Shown: positions 48,034 through 55,650 of the stretch, one piece after another
Position numbering within the stretch: the first letter of the stretch is position 1
Layout: each line of letters opens with the position of its first letter
Assembly: GCF_004014715.1 (NCBI RefSeq)
Contig: NZ_CP034835.1
Span: 620,001 to 684,000, forward strand
From: Pseudoalteromonas sp. R3
Lineage (GTDB): Bacteria; Pseudomonadota; Gammaproteobacteria; Enterobacterales; Alteromonadaceae
DNA length: 64,000 nt
Reading direction: 5' to 3'
Position numbers and translations under genes: made by a program
The notes under the pieces: model-generated
The model's database searches: none
Seen by the model: only the letters and a program-made list of their open reading frames with translations
What the model was told of the DNA's origin: nothing

Positions 48034-48519
48034 ATGCTTCAATCCAACGCGTCAGGCGCACCCGGCGACTTCGATTTTATGGTTGGCCAGTGGTCGGTAC
48101 AGCATCGCCGCCTGAAGGACATACTTAATGAAGGTGATGAGTGGATAGAGTTCAATGGGGAGTCATCAACACTCAATACGCTGGGCGGGTTTGGTAATGT
48201 GGAAGACAACCACCTGCATTTTCCTGAGGGGTCTGTGCGGGCAAAGGCGATCCGTTCATATAACAAAAGTACCAGGCAGTGGTCAATCTGGTGGCTGGAT
48301 GGACGTAACCCGGGCAGGATGGATACCCCGGTGGTTGGCGAGTTTAACGATGGCATCGGGCGTTTTTATGCGGACGAGGAATATAACGGTGAAGCCATTA
48401 AAGTGCGCTTTATCTGGGATGCGACTAACCCTGAGCAACCAACCTGGGCACAGGCTTTTTCTAAAGATGGTGGCCAGAGCTGGGAAACTAATTGGGAAAT
48501 GAGCTTTACCCGTCTCTAA
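48034..48519 (+). CDS. DUF1579-like protein downstream of the NRPS-like gene
   Basis: A 161-residue soluble protein: GDFDFMVGQWSVQHRRL, FNGESSTLNTLGGFGNVEDN, RSYNKSTRQWSIWWLDGRNPGRMDTPVVGEF. This matches the DUF1579 family, a lipocalin-like barrel of unknown function. It begins 71 bp after the NRPS-like gene on the same strand, with AAGGGA before the ATG. Cotranscription is plausible, and it may bind or act on the product. Confidence 0.8.
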   Translation: MLQSNASGAPGDFDFMVGQWSVQHRRLKDILNEGDEWIEFNGESSTLNTLGGFGNVEDNHLHFPEGSVRAKAIRSYNKSTRQWSIWWLDGRNPGRMDTPVVGEFNDGIGRFYADEEYNGEAIKVRFIWDATNPEQPTWAQAFSKDGGQSWETNWEMSFTRL

Positions 48520-48525
48520 CCCTTA

Positions 48526-48565
48526 CAGTACATCCGCGCACTATGCTATGTGGATGTGCTGTTTT
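48526..48565. terminator. Hairpin between DUF1579 gene and folE2
   Basis: Stem CAGTACATCC / GGATGTGCTG (one mismatch) with a 16-nt loop followed by TTTT. It lies between convergent genes. Confidence 0.65.
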
Positions 48566-48567
48566 CC

Positions 48568-49461
48568 TTATGATTTGCGGTCGTATACGACGGCGTTATG
48601 AGCATGCAAACTTTCCTGATGCTCTACTTTAAACTGATAATCAGCAACTTCTGAAATAGACTCCAGCGTTGCTTTAATACGCCTTGCCGCGTCCTCACAA
48701 AACATCAGGTTTTTTGCATTTAAAGCTGCAAATGCCTGCTCATCTTCGCGTTTAACCGCAGTTTGTACTGGCGTAGCCAGGGTTTCTTCAAACAGCGCAA
48801 GCCAGTGCGCCAGATCCGGTAAGTGGTCGCCTGCCAGTGCGGCTTCAATATAGGCATAAGAGCGCTGGCTGTGCGGTGTTGCAACAGAGCCGTGCGGTCC
48901 TTTAAGCCATTCCAGCAGCTGGGCCTTGTCTATGTTGTCCTGTGTGGCAAACTGCTGTGCCACTGTCTCACTCAGTAACTGACGAGACAAAGCCGCTGAA
49001 CATGGGCAGGTACTGCTGTAGGTAATCGTACTGATAAGCTTGCAGTGTGTTTTGCCCTCATGGTGCTCACAGTGCAGCTCTATCGGGTAGGCATTGTATC
49101 CGCTGTAACTACTTTTCAGAGCCGGTCTGTTCAATGGCAGCTCAAACTTAATGACTAACTTGGCAGACTGACTGAGACCTTGTTGAGACGCGACTATCTC
49201 TTTGAGTACCTTATCGAGCTGTGCGAAAGTGAGTTCAATTCCCGCCAGTGCTTCGTTGGCAAGCAGGTAAAGGCGTGACATATGTATGCCTTTTGCGCCT
49301 GTATCCAGGCTGACAAAAACGTCCATAAGCGTGTTGATGTTGACGCTGGTCTGATCGCAGCGCACCTGCATGGGTAGGGCAATTTTTTCCATCCCAACCC
49401 ACTTTAGCGGGCTCTGGCTGTCTGGCGCAAAATGGCTCGCAATATCGGGAAGTTGCATCAT
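48568..49461 (-). CDS. folE2: GTP cyclohydrolase FolE2 (type IB)
   Basis: A 297-residue GTP cyclohydrolase of the FolE2 family, which makes dihydroneopterin triphosphate for folate synthesis and can work without zinc, unlike FolE. Seen: TYSSTCPCSAALSRQL (active-site Cys region), HSQRSYAYIEAAL, and ALNAKNLMFCEDAARRI. It is 16 bp downstream of a truncated dihydroorotase and shares its direction. In many bacteria folE2 is Zur-controlled and replaces FolE in zinc shortage. A Zur-type site lies upstream of the pair. Confidence 0.94.
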   Translation of the reverse strand: MMQLPDIASHFAPDSQSPLKWVGMEKIALPMQVRCDQTSVNINTLMDVFVSLDTGAKGIHMSRLYLLANEALAGIELTFAQLDKVLKEIVASQQGLSQSAKLVIKFELPLNRPALKSSYSGYNAYPIELHCEHHEGKTHCKLISTITYSSTCPCSAALSRQLLSETVAQQFATQDNIDKAQLLEWLKGPHGSVATPHSQRSYAYIEAALAGDHLPDLAHWLALFEETLATPVQTAVKREDEQAFAALNAKNLMFCEDAARRIKATLESISEVADYQFKVEHQESLHAHNAVVYDRKS

Positions 49462-49477
49462 GGTTTATGAGTCTCAC

Positions 49478-50068
49478 TTAACGGTTAAAACGTAATGCCT
49501 GTGCGGCATTTTGTTGGACCACAGAGCCCTGTTCACAATGCGTAGCGATAAGCGTAGGGCACTCTCTGAAAATCGCATCCAAAGCAGTAGGGTGCTCGAC
49601 CAGTAAATCGCCGGTCGAGGCACCCATAAAGACTTTAACCCCGCACACCTGGTGTGGGTCAATGGCCTTGATTTCATCTAAGTTATCGGGCGTAGCGCCC
49701 AGGTAAAATGCATAGTTTGCGACAGAGTTCTGACGTGCGATTACTTGTTTGTCAGCGAGAGCCTGGCGGGTAGTCGTGGAAGGGGAGACATTGGGCATTT
49801 CCATGAAACTGGTGATCCCACCGGCGACGGCGGCTGCCGACTCGCTGGCAATGGAGCCTTTATGGGTAAGGCCCGGCTCTCTGAAATGGACCTGGTCATC
49901 TATCATGCCGGGCATCAACCACATGCCTTGGGCATCGATGACGTCTTCACCAGACCTAGCCGATAAGTCCGGGCCAATTTCTGCAATATACTGGTTTTCA
50001 ATTCTGAGATCAGAAACGTAAAGCTTACCTTCATTCACTAAGGTGGCGTGTTTTATTAAGCGTGCCAT
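49478..50068 (-). pseudogene. Truncated dihydroorotase-like gene (N-terminal half)
   Basis: 196 residues matching the first half of dihydroorotase: MPGMIDDQVHFREPGLTHKGSI, GGITSFMEMPNVSPST, CGVKVFMGASTG (Lys position) and LIATHCE. A complete enzyme has about 420-450 residues. This frame stops soon after THCE, losing the later His and Asp ligands, and folE2 starts 16 bp on. A deletion is likely. A dihydroorotase paralogue next to folE2 is known from zinc-starvation loci (pyrQ in Pseudomonas), so this is probably its remnant. CAGGAT precedes the ATG. A stable shortened protein cannot be excluded. Confidence 0.82.
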
Positions 50069-50218
50069 TGGTATCCTGATTAATTATACAGATAAACAAA
50101 AACTTAAGGCTGTTCCTTTTCCACCTCGAAACAGGCTGGGGTTAAATCGCCTGTACTGCCTCCGATAACCCGACTCACATCTGCGGGTATTCAGCGCAAC
50201 AAAGATTGTTGATTGTTT

Positions 50219-50233
50219 TGTTATATTATAACA
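50219..50233. promoter_or_regulatory. Candidate Zur box between the folE2 operon and the M3 peptidase
   Basis: A perfect palindrome TGTTATA-T-TATAACA, matching the centre of the gammaproteobacterial Zur operator (core GTTATANTATAAC). It lies 32 bp before the peptidase start and 151 bp before the dihydroorotase-like start, so it could repress both divergent units when zinc is sufficient. Confidence 0.85.
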
Positions 50234-50264
50234 TATCCATCCTATTTTACAGATGAGAGAAACA

Positions 50265-52421
50265 ATGATGAAAAAGTTGCTAGCATTGGCGGTAAGTTCC
50301 GCCTTACTTGTAACGGCCTGCACGGGCGGGGATCGTACTTCAGGCTTGCAAAAAGGCGCAGCCTCTGCGACGGTAACTGAAGGCAACCCACTACTGGTAT
50401 CGAGCACATTGCAATATCAATCACCGGATTTTAATACCGTCAGCGACGCGCATTTCGCGCCGGCATTTGAGCAGGGCATGGCTGAGCAAATAGCTGAAGT
50501 GAATGCAATTATCAGCCAAACAGACCCTGCCAGCTTTAGTAATACCATTGTTGCGCTGGAGCGAAGTGGTGAATTACTAAAGCGGACCCAGGCTGTATTC
50601 TTTAACCTGTCTGGCACCGATTCTAATGCAGAGCGCCGGGCGCTACAGTCTGAACTGGCTCCCAAACTGGCCGGTCACTACGACAACATTTACCTGAATA
50701 AAGCCTTGTATGAGCGCGTAGCCCAGGTTTACGGACAGCTGAATGTGCTTGACCTCAGCGCGGAAGAAAAGCGCCTGACAGAAGTCTATTACAAGCAATT
50801 TGTCAGAGCGGGTGCCAAGCTGACGGACGCGCAACAAAAAGAGATCCGTGAGATTAATGCGGCTTTGTCGTCATTAACCACGCAGTTCTCGCAGCACCTG
50901 CTGGCACTGTCGAAAAGCAATGTTGTGTTGGTTCAGGACAAAGCGAAACTGGCTGGCCTGACAGATGCCCATATCGCGCAGCTGGCACAAGCGGCTGAAC
51001 AAGCCGGGCATCCGGGACAGTATCTGATCAAAATTACCAATACCACGCGTCAGCCTATTCTGGCCAAGCTCGAAGACCGTCAGTTGCGTGAGCAGGTATG
51101 GCGCGCATCCGCTTATCGTGGCTTAAAAGGTGACAACAACAACCGCGAAATTGTCGCACAGCTGGCACAGCTCAGAGCAAAAAAGGCGGCGCTACTAGGT
51201 TATGAGAGCTGGGCACATTATGGCCTGGATGAGCAAATGGCCAAAACACCCACCGCAGTGTATGACATGTTTGCCAGTATGGTGCCTGCGTTGTTGAAGA
51301 ATGTCGATGCAGAGGCTCAGGCTATTAAAGACAAAATCCGCGCCACGGGCGGCGACTTTGAACTACAGGCCTGGGACTGGTTGTACTATGCCGATAAGGT
51401 TCGTCAGGATAAGTTCGATCTGGATGAGTCAGAGGTGAAAGCCTATTTTGAATTCAATCAGGTACTGAAAGATGGCCTGTTCTATACAATGGAGCGCCTG
51501 TATGGCGTAACCTTCAAGCCACGTAACGATATTCCGGTTTACCACCCGGATGTGAGAGCCTATGAAGTCTTTGATGCCGATGGTACCAGCCTGGCACTTT
51601 TTATGGCTGACTACTTTGCCCGTGATGGTAAGCGTGGTGGCGCCTGGATGAGTTCGTTTGTACAACAATCAGGCCTGGATAATCAGCGCCCGGTTGTGAT
51701 CAATGTGATGAACATCGAAAAAGCGCCTGATGGCCAGCCAACATTACTGAGTTACTCTGAAGCAACTACTATGTTCCATGAATTGGGCCATGGATTGCAC
51801 GGCATGCTGTCTCAGGTGACTTATCCGAGCTTAGCGGGGACGTCTGTATCTCGTGACTTTGTGGAGTTCCCGTCAACGTTTGAAGAAGACTGGGCTATTC
51901 ATCCGGAAGTTATCCAAAACTATGCGAAGCATTACCAAACCAAAGAAGCGATTCCGCAGGCATTACTGAACAAAGTGATTGCCAGCCGTAGCTTCAATAT
52001 GGGCTTTGATACACTGGAATATGTTGCCGCAGCTTTGTTGGATATGGAATGGCATGCGCTGGCGGCGGATGCGCCTTTGCAAGATCTGGTTGAGTTCGAG
52101 CGAGCCGCATTGACTAAGCATGGCGTGAACATCGACTATGCGCCACCCAGATATAAATCCGCTTACTTTGCTCACTCAATGGGAGGTGGCTACTCCGCAG
52201 GTTACTACGCCTACATGTGGAGTGAGATCCTGGCGGCCGATGCCTATGCTTATGTGCAGTCTCAGGGCGGGCTCAATCGCAAGATTGGCAGCCACTACCG
52301 CAAGCACATTCTCGAAGTGGGGAATTCTCGCGACCTGATGGAATCTTACAAAGCTTTCCGTGGCGCAGAGCCGACCACCGAAGCGCTTCTGAAACGCCGT
52401 GGACTAAACGTCGCTCCATAA
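50265..52421 (+). CDS. M3-family oligopeptidase lipoprotein (Dcp-like)
   Basis: About 718 residues. The lipoprotein signal MKKLLALAVSSALLVTAC is followed by a thimet-type metallopeptidase with the zinc motif HELGH in TMFHELGHGLHGML, third-ligand Glu in the following helix (VEFPSTFEEDW), and C-terminal GGGYSAGYYAYMWSEILAADAY. It is like peptidyl-dipeptidase Dcp but exported. The start is ATG 50265 after GAGAGA; an ATG at 50253 is in frame. A Zur-type box 32 bp upstream suggests induction in zinc shortage, perhaps to free zinc or peptides. Confidence 0.92.
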   Translation: MMKKLLALAVSSALLVTACTGGDRTSGLQKGAASATVTEGNPLLVSSTLQYQSPDFNTVSDAHFAPAFEQGMAEQIAEVNAIISQTDPASFSNTIVALERSGELLKRTQAVFFNLSGTDSNAERRALQSELAPKLAGHYDNIYLNKALYERVAQVYGQLNVLDLSAEEKRLTEVYYKQFVRAGAKLTDAQQKEIREINAALSSLTTQFSQHLLALSKSNVVLVQDKAKLAGLTDAHIAQLAQAAEQAGHPGQYLIKITNTTRQPILAKLEDRQLREQVWRASAYRGLKGDNNNREIVAQLAQLRAKKAALLGYESWAHYGLDEQMAKTPTAVYDMFASMVPALLKNVDAEAQAIKDKIRATGGDFELQAWDWLYYADKVRQDKFDLDESEVKAYFEFNQVLKDGLFYTMERLYGVTFKPRNDIPVYHPDVRAYEVFDADGTSLALFMADYFARDGKRGGAWMSSFVQQSGLDNQRPVVINVMNIEKAPDGQPTLLSYSEATTMFHELGHGLHGMLSQVTYPSLAGTSVSRDFVEFPSTFEEDWAIHPEVIQNYAKHYQTKEAIPQALLNKVIASRSFNMGFDTLEYVAAALLDMEWHALAADAPLQDLVEFERAALTKHGVNIDYAPPRYKSAYFAHSMGGGYSAGYYAYMWSEILAADAYAYVQSQGGLNRKIGSHYRKHILEVGNSRDLMESYKAFRGAEPTTEALLKRRGLNVAP

Positions 52422-52433
52422 AGCCTGTGACAA

Positions 52434-52457
52434 AAGGGCTGCCATCAGGCAGTCCTT
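52434..52457 (+). terminator. Terminator after the M3 peptidase gene
   Basis: Stem AAGGGCTGCC / GGCAGTCCTT (one G-T pair) with an ATCA loop. The T-run is short. Confidence 0.65.
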
Positions 52458-52480
52458 ACTCTGTTTGTAAATATTTGATA

Positions 52481-52495
52481 TGTTATACTGTAACT
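52481..52495. promoter_or_regulatory. Candidate Zur box upstream of the DUF1826 gene
   Basis: TGTTATACTGTAACT: arms GTTATA / TGTAAC match the Zur core with one departure from symmetry. It is 47 bp before the DUF1826 start. Confidence 0.7.
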
Positions 52496-52541
52496 TTTAT
52501 CCTGAAAGCCGTACAACCAGATACAGATGTAGGAGAACATG

Positions 52542-53216
52542 ATGACCCGTGCTTTAGCCACCAGTGAAAATCCAGAAATCCCAGCCAATCGGTATGCCGC
52601 GATATCCTCTGAGCCAAGTATTCTGACGGATATTTATCGCGAAGAAATTAACCTGAGCGTCTGGCAATGTGCACTGACTCAGGCGCTTAATTCAGAAGTG
52701 ACGGATTTACTGAATGCTACTAGCGAGTTGCAGCTGTCGATTGCGGCGACACCTGAGCAGACAATAGACGGGTTACACGCGGCGTCTGCTCTGCTTGTTG
52801 ATAAGCCAGCGCTGAGTGAACATCTGGCAATGCTGGTGGATATGTTTTGCACCTTGTTTGAACTCAAACGTGCCGGACTCAGGCTCACGGTACTCAATAA
52901 AGCCATGTGTCCTAAGTTCCATGTTGATCATATTCCTTGTCGGCTGGTGAGTACATTGGGTGGTGTTGCCTCTCAGTGGTTACCACACAATAAGGTGGAT
53001 CGCAGCAAACTGGGTTTGGGCAGTAAAGGCAAACAGGACCATGAGTCCGGAATTTACACTTGTCAGTCGGATATTCAACAACTCAACACCGGCGATGTTG
53101 CCCTGTTGAAAGGATCAGGCTGGCTCGGTAATGAAGAGGGAGCTCTGGTACATCGTTCTCCGTCGCCCGCTGCGGGTGAAACGCGCCTGTTGCTCACGCT
53201 GGACTTTATTGACTGA
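52542..53216 (+). CDS. DUF1826 domain protein
   Basis: A 224-residue soluble protein of the DUF1826 family: VDMFCTLFELKRAGLRLTVLNKAMCPKFHVDHIPCRLVSTLGG and GDVALLKGSGWLGNEEGALVHRSP. The CPKFHVDHIPCRL stretch is rich in potential metal ligands. DUF1826 genes recur in Zur regulons beside COG0523 metallochaperones, but none is in this window. ATG 52542 is better spaced from AGGAG than ATG 52539. Function unknown; a role in zinc shortage is inferred from context. Confidence 0.85.
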   Translation: MTRALATSENPEIPANRYAAISSEPSILTDIYREEINLSVWQCALTQALNSEVTDLLNATSELQLSIAATPEQTIDGLHAASALLVDKPALSEHLAMLVDMFCTLFELKRAGLRLTVLNKAMCPKFHVDHIPCRLVSTLGGVASQWLPHNKVDRSKLGLGSKGKQDHESGIYTCQSDIQQLNTGDVALLKGSGWLGNEEGALVHRSPSPAAGETRLLLTLDFID

Positions 53217-53285
53217 TTAAGCGGGCTGTGTATTTTTCGGTGTGCTGAACCTGAGTACGCCGGATCAGCTCGGCTTAGCACGGGA

Positions 53286-53840
53286 TCACTGAGTAAATTC
53301 TCTGCATATCTGCTTGGTATCCTGCACAGACAGTGACTCCTTCGTGAGCCCACAGACAAACCTGCCTTGTGAAGACTGATTGTATTTACACTGACGACAC
53401 ACTCCGAAACCATTGCGCCCACTGCGCTGTTGGTACTGGTGAAGCATTTCTGTGAGTGCTTCTTGCAAGGTGCCTTGTGCTTGCGCAGACAGTTTGCAGG
53501 CCACCTCTGAAAACTGTTGCGGCGGACAGGTTTGGGTTAAAAATGTTCGCCCAGCCTCAGTGACTTTCAGATGGGTTATACGCTTGTCCTCAGAATCTTT
53601 GACTTTCTCTATCAACCCTTTGGTTTCAAGTACTTTTAGTGTCTGTGACACAGTACCTTTGGTCAAGCCCAGGTAGTCAGTGACCGCCAGCAAAGTATCT
53701 GAGTAACGATTACAAATAGACAGGTAGTACAGGGCTTCCTGTTGTACTGGCTGCAACCCCATCGCCAAGCCTGTTTGACGGGTCTCATGGCGCAGCAAAT
53801 TAGCCAGCCGCTCGATTAAGTTATAGAGTTCTTCGTTCAT
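53286..53840 (-). CDS. MarR-type regulator with a C-terminal Cys cluster
   Basis: 184 residues. The MarR winged helix (YSDTLLAVTDYLGLTKGTVSQTLKVLETKGLIEKVKDSEDKR) fills about 1-140. The tail adds four Cys: CRQC, then FVCGL about 13 residues on, then ICREF. This is unusual for MarR proteins and could bind zinc or another metal, or sense thiol oxidation. It is divergent from the secreted-protein gene. One of two matching operator-like dyads lies 9 bp before its own start. Confidence 0.86.
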   Translation of the reverse strand: MNEELYNLIERLANLLRHETRQTGLAMGLQPVQQEALYYLSICNRYSDTLLAVTDYLGLTKGTVSQTLKVLETKGLIEKVKDSEDKRITHLKVTEAGRTFLTQTCPPQQFSEVACKLSAQAQGTLQEALTEMLHQYQQRSGRNGFGVCRQCKYNQSSQGRFVCGLTKESLSVQDTKQICREFTQ

Positions 53841-53848
53841 AATCTAAT

Positions 53849-53865
53849 AGTATCGAGTCAAAACT
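53849..53865. promoter_or_regulatory. Operator-like dyad 1 for the MarR-type regulator
   Basis: AGTATCGAGTCAAAACT, one base different from operator 2 (15-17 identical positions with it). It ends 9 bp upstream of the regulator start codon, fitting autorepression. Confidence 0.75.
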
Positions 53866-53904
53866 TATTTGACAAGGTGAAAGTGGTGGTGATTTAATGA
53901 ATAT

Positions 53905-53921
53905 AGTTTCGAGTCAAAACT
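53905..53921. promoter_or_regulatory. Operator-like dyad 2 before the secreted-protein gene
   Basis: AGTTTCGAGTCAAAACT, a dyad of the form AGTTT-N-GA-N-TC-N-AAACT extended by flanking T/A. It lies just before the AAAGGAGA ribosome site at 53929-53936. With dyad 1 it is 56 bp centre to centre, and the two probably make one divergent switch. Confidence 0.78.
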
Positions 53922-53942
53922 ATGTTTCAAAGGAGAAACGTT

Positions 53943-54686
53943 ATGAAGACATCATCACACCTAGTGAGTGCTTTACTGGCATGTGGGTTAATGCAAAGCG
54001 CTGCGGCTCATCAGCAGCACCAGGGACACATTGTTGCATCTGTTACGGATACAACCTTAGCCAGCTTCGATATTGTGCATGCCAAGGTGGTGACCGACGG
54101 AGCACACCTGGTTTTTCAGCAAGTGGTGAACGGTGAAGCTGGTAAGGTGAAACCGCAAAAGCAAGGGGCTCTGGCAGGTGCTCAAGTGTATAGTTATGTC
54201 TGGCCAACATCACTGAATAGTGCCGCGGTGGGCTTTGAAGCCGATCAGGGCATTTTGGCACTGGCGCTAACGATCCATCCTGATTTCGACGATACACCTT
54301 TGTACGATGAAGACGGTGATGGCAATAAAACCAATGATGGTGACAACTGGCATAGCCACTGGGTGGTGCTGGTAGAAGATAAAGCATGTGGTACTGGGGC
54401 ATTGAAAGTAAAGGACATAGCACCCGGTAGCACGCCTAAGTTACCAGCAACCTGGCCTAATTTACCTATCTTTATTGATAGTCCCGGATTTGATTTTTCT
54501 ATCCAGCAAAGCGAAGTACTGGTTCGGGTGCCGCTTGCGTCGATTGGCTTTGCCAGCAACTTTTCATTCGATGGTGTAACAGCCGGGCTGCGGGTCAACC
54601 AACAGGTTCACGCGCCATTATTGTGTGTGAGTAAAGTATTTGATGTAGCTTCAGGCGATTTAAGTTTGCCTGGCAGAAGCCAGTAG
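53943..54686 (+). CDS. Secreted His-rich-start protein of unknown function
   Basis: A 247-residue exported protein. A signal peptide (LVSALLACGLMQSAAA) leads to a mature start HQQHQGHIVAS, a possible metal-binding tip. An Asp-rich loop (YDEDGDGNKTNDGDNWHSH) looks like a calcium-type D-x-D-x-D-G site followed by two His. Two Cys (DKACGTG and LLCVS) could pair. No family recognised. The start is ATG 53943 after AAAGGAGA. It is the first gene of a two-gene unit with the DUF2024 gene, under the divergent MarR-type regulator. Confidence 0.8.
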   Translation: MKTSSHLVSALLACGLMQSAAAHQQHQGHIVASVTDTTLASFDIVHAKVVTDGAHLVFQQVVNGEAGKVKPQKQGALAGAQVYSYVWPTSLNSAAVGFEADQGILALALTIHPDFDDTPLYDEDGDGNKTNDGDNWHSHWVVLVEDKACGTGALKVKDIAPGSTPKLPATWPNLPIFIDSPGFDFSIQQSEVLVRVPLASIGFASNFSFDGVTAGLRVNQQVHAPLLCVSKVFDVASGDLSLPGRSQ

Positions 54687-54695
54687 GAGTGCGCG

Positions 54696-54965
54696 ATGAA
54701 TATTCATGTTTATGATACTCATGTCCATACCCAAAGCGGCGAATACTTGCACTTTGATGTACTGGTCAATGACCAAAATGTGCCCCATGTTGAGCGATAT
54801 GCCAATGCCTATTTGTCCTCTTTGGGTATCGAGAAAGAGGCAATTAAACAGGGGAGATGCCAGTTTTGCCACAGTGAAATAGCAACCCCCGAAGTGCAGG
54901 CACAGATCATCAAGCAAGGCTACTGTATTTTACCGTTACGGATCGATACCAGTCTGGCAGGTTAA
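54696..54965 (+). CDS. DUF2024 family protein
   Basis: An 89-residue protein of the DUF2024 family (MNIHVYDTHVHTQSGEYLHFDVLV start). CQFCHSE in the middle and a later Cys (GYCILPL) suggest a metal or redox site. AGGAG precedes the ATG, which lies 9 bp after the secreted-protein stop, so the two are cotranscribed. Function unknown. Confidence 0.83.
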   Translation: MNIHVYDTHVHTQSGEYLHFDVLVNDQNVPHVERYANAYLSSLGIEKEAIKQGRCQFCHSEIATPEVQAQIIKQGYCILPLRIDTSLAG

Positions 54966-55051
54966 ATTTCTTACGCTGAAACGGGGACGTTTCGACGATA
55001 ATCTGACTGAGCTTTTATCGTTTTACCGCGCTACTTGGGCGCGGTTATCGG

Positions 55052-55441
55052 TTAATGACAACGCCCGGTCTGACACAAGTTGAAGTTTTTATAATGGCTG
55101 ATCACCAGCAACACGCTGCCCATAATAGTCAGCAATTTTTCCCCTTCTTCCGCCATTAAGTCATGAGCAAAAAACGCGGCGAAGAATAACACGCCTACGC
55201 CTGCGCTGCCGTAACCTAAAATACGCCATTGATTGTGTTTTTTACACCCTAAAAATAACGCGCTACTACTGGTCACCAGCACACCGACAAGTAACCAGCG
55301 ATGAAATGCTTCATCTGAAAAAAAGGTCGCGCCAAACGCCGGAAGCAGGGCAACCAGCAGGGGGACGAATAAGCAATGAATGACGCACATTGCAGACAAG
55401 CCTATGGCATATTTGTCCAGCCTTTCAGACAGATTTCTCAT
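55052..55441 (-). CDS. MerC-domain inner-membrane protein
   Basis: 129 residues, four membrane helices, with the MerC metal-binding pair in SAMCVIHCLFVPLLVALLPAFG. The C-terminal LCQTGRCH adds another Cys pair and His. MerC moves mercury in mer operons, but there is no mer operon here. MerC-domain genes also occur in Zur regulons, and a Zur-like site lies 77 bp upstream. Zinc transport or handling is inferred. GAGGAAA precedes the ATG. Confidence 0.86.
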   Translation of the reverse strand: MRNLSERLDKYAIGLSAMCVIHCLFVPLLVALLPAFGATFFSDEAFHRWLLVGVLVTSSSALFLGCKKHNQWRILGYGSAGVGVLFFAAFFAHDLMAEEGEKLLTIMGSVLLVISHYKNFNLCQTGRCH

Positions 55442-55517
55442 GGTTTCCTCACCTTGATGATTGACGCGTTTGTTTACACAGAGCCAGCGAACGAGCAGCT
55501 TAGTGTATAAAATGAGT

Positions 55518-55532
55518 TGTTATATTATATCA
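55518..55532. promoter_or_regulatory. Candidate Zur box upstream of the MerC gene
   Basis: TGTTATATTATATCA: arms GTTATA / TATATC with one break from symmetry. The left half is identical to the perfect site at 50219. Confidence 0.7.
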
Positions 55533-55604
55533 TATTTTGGGTGTTGAATAGATTGACGGTGATGAAAGCGCTGTAAGAGAGTGTGGCAAAAGAGCTTAAC
55601 AACA

Positions 55605-55628
55605 AGCCCGGGCAGAAACGCCCGGGCT
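55605..55628 (-). terminator. Hairpin after the NDSFGA-repeat protein gene
   Basis: Perfect arms AGCCCGGGC / GCCCGGGCT with a 6-nt loop. It lies 22 bp after the stop on the minus strand, followed there by TTGTTGTT. Confidence 0.8.
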
Positions 55629-55650
55629 CAGAAAAATGCCTCAGGGTTGT

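Noticed and set aside
55025..55045. ACCGCGC / GCGCGGT hairpin after the MerC gene as a terminator
   Set aside because: The stem is present, but neither strand has a T-run after it.
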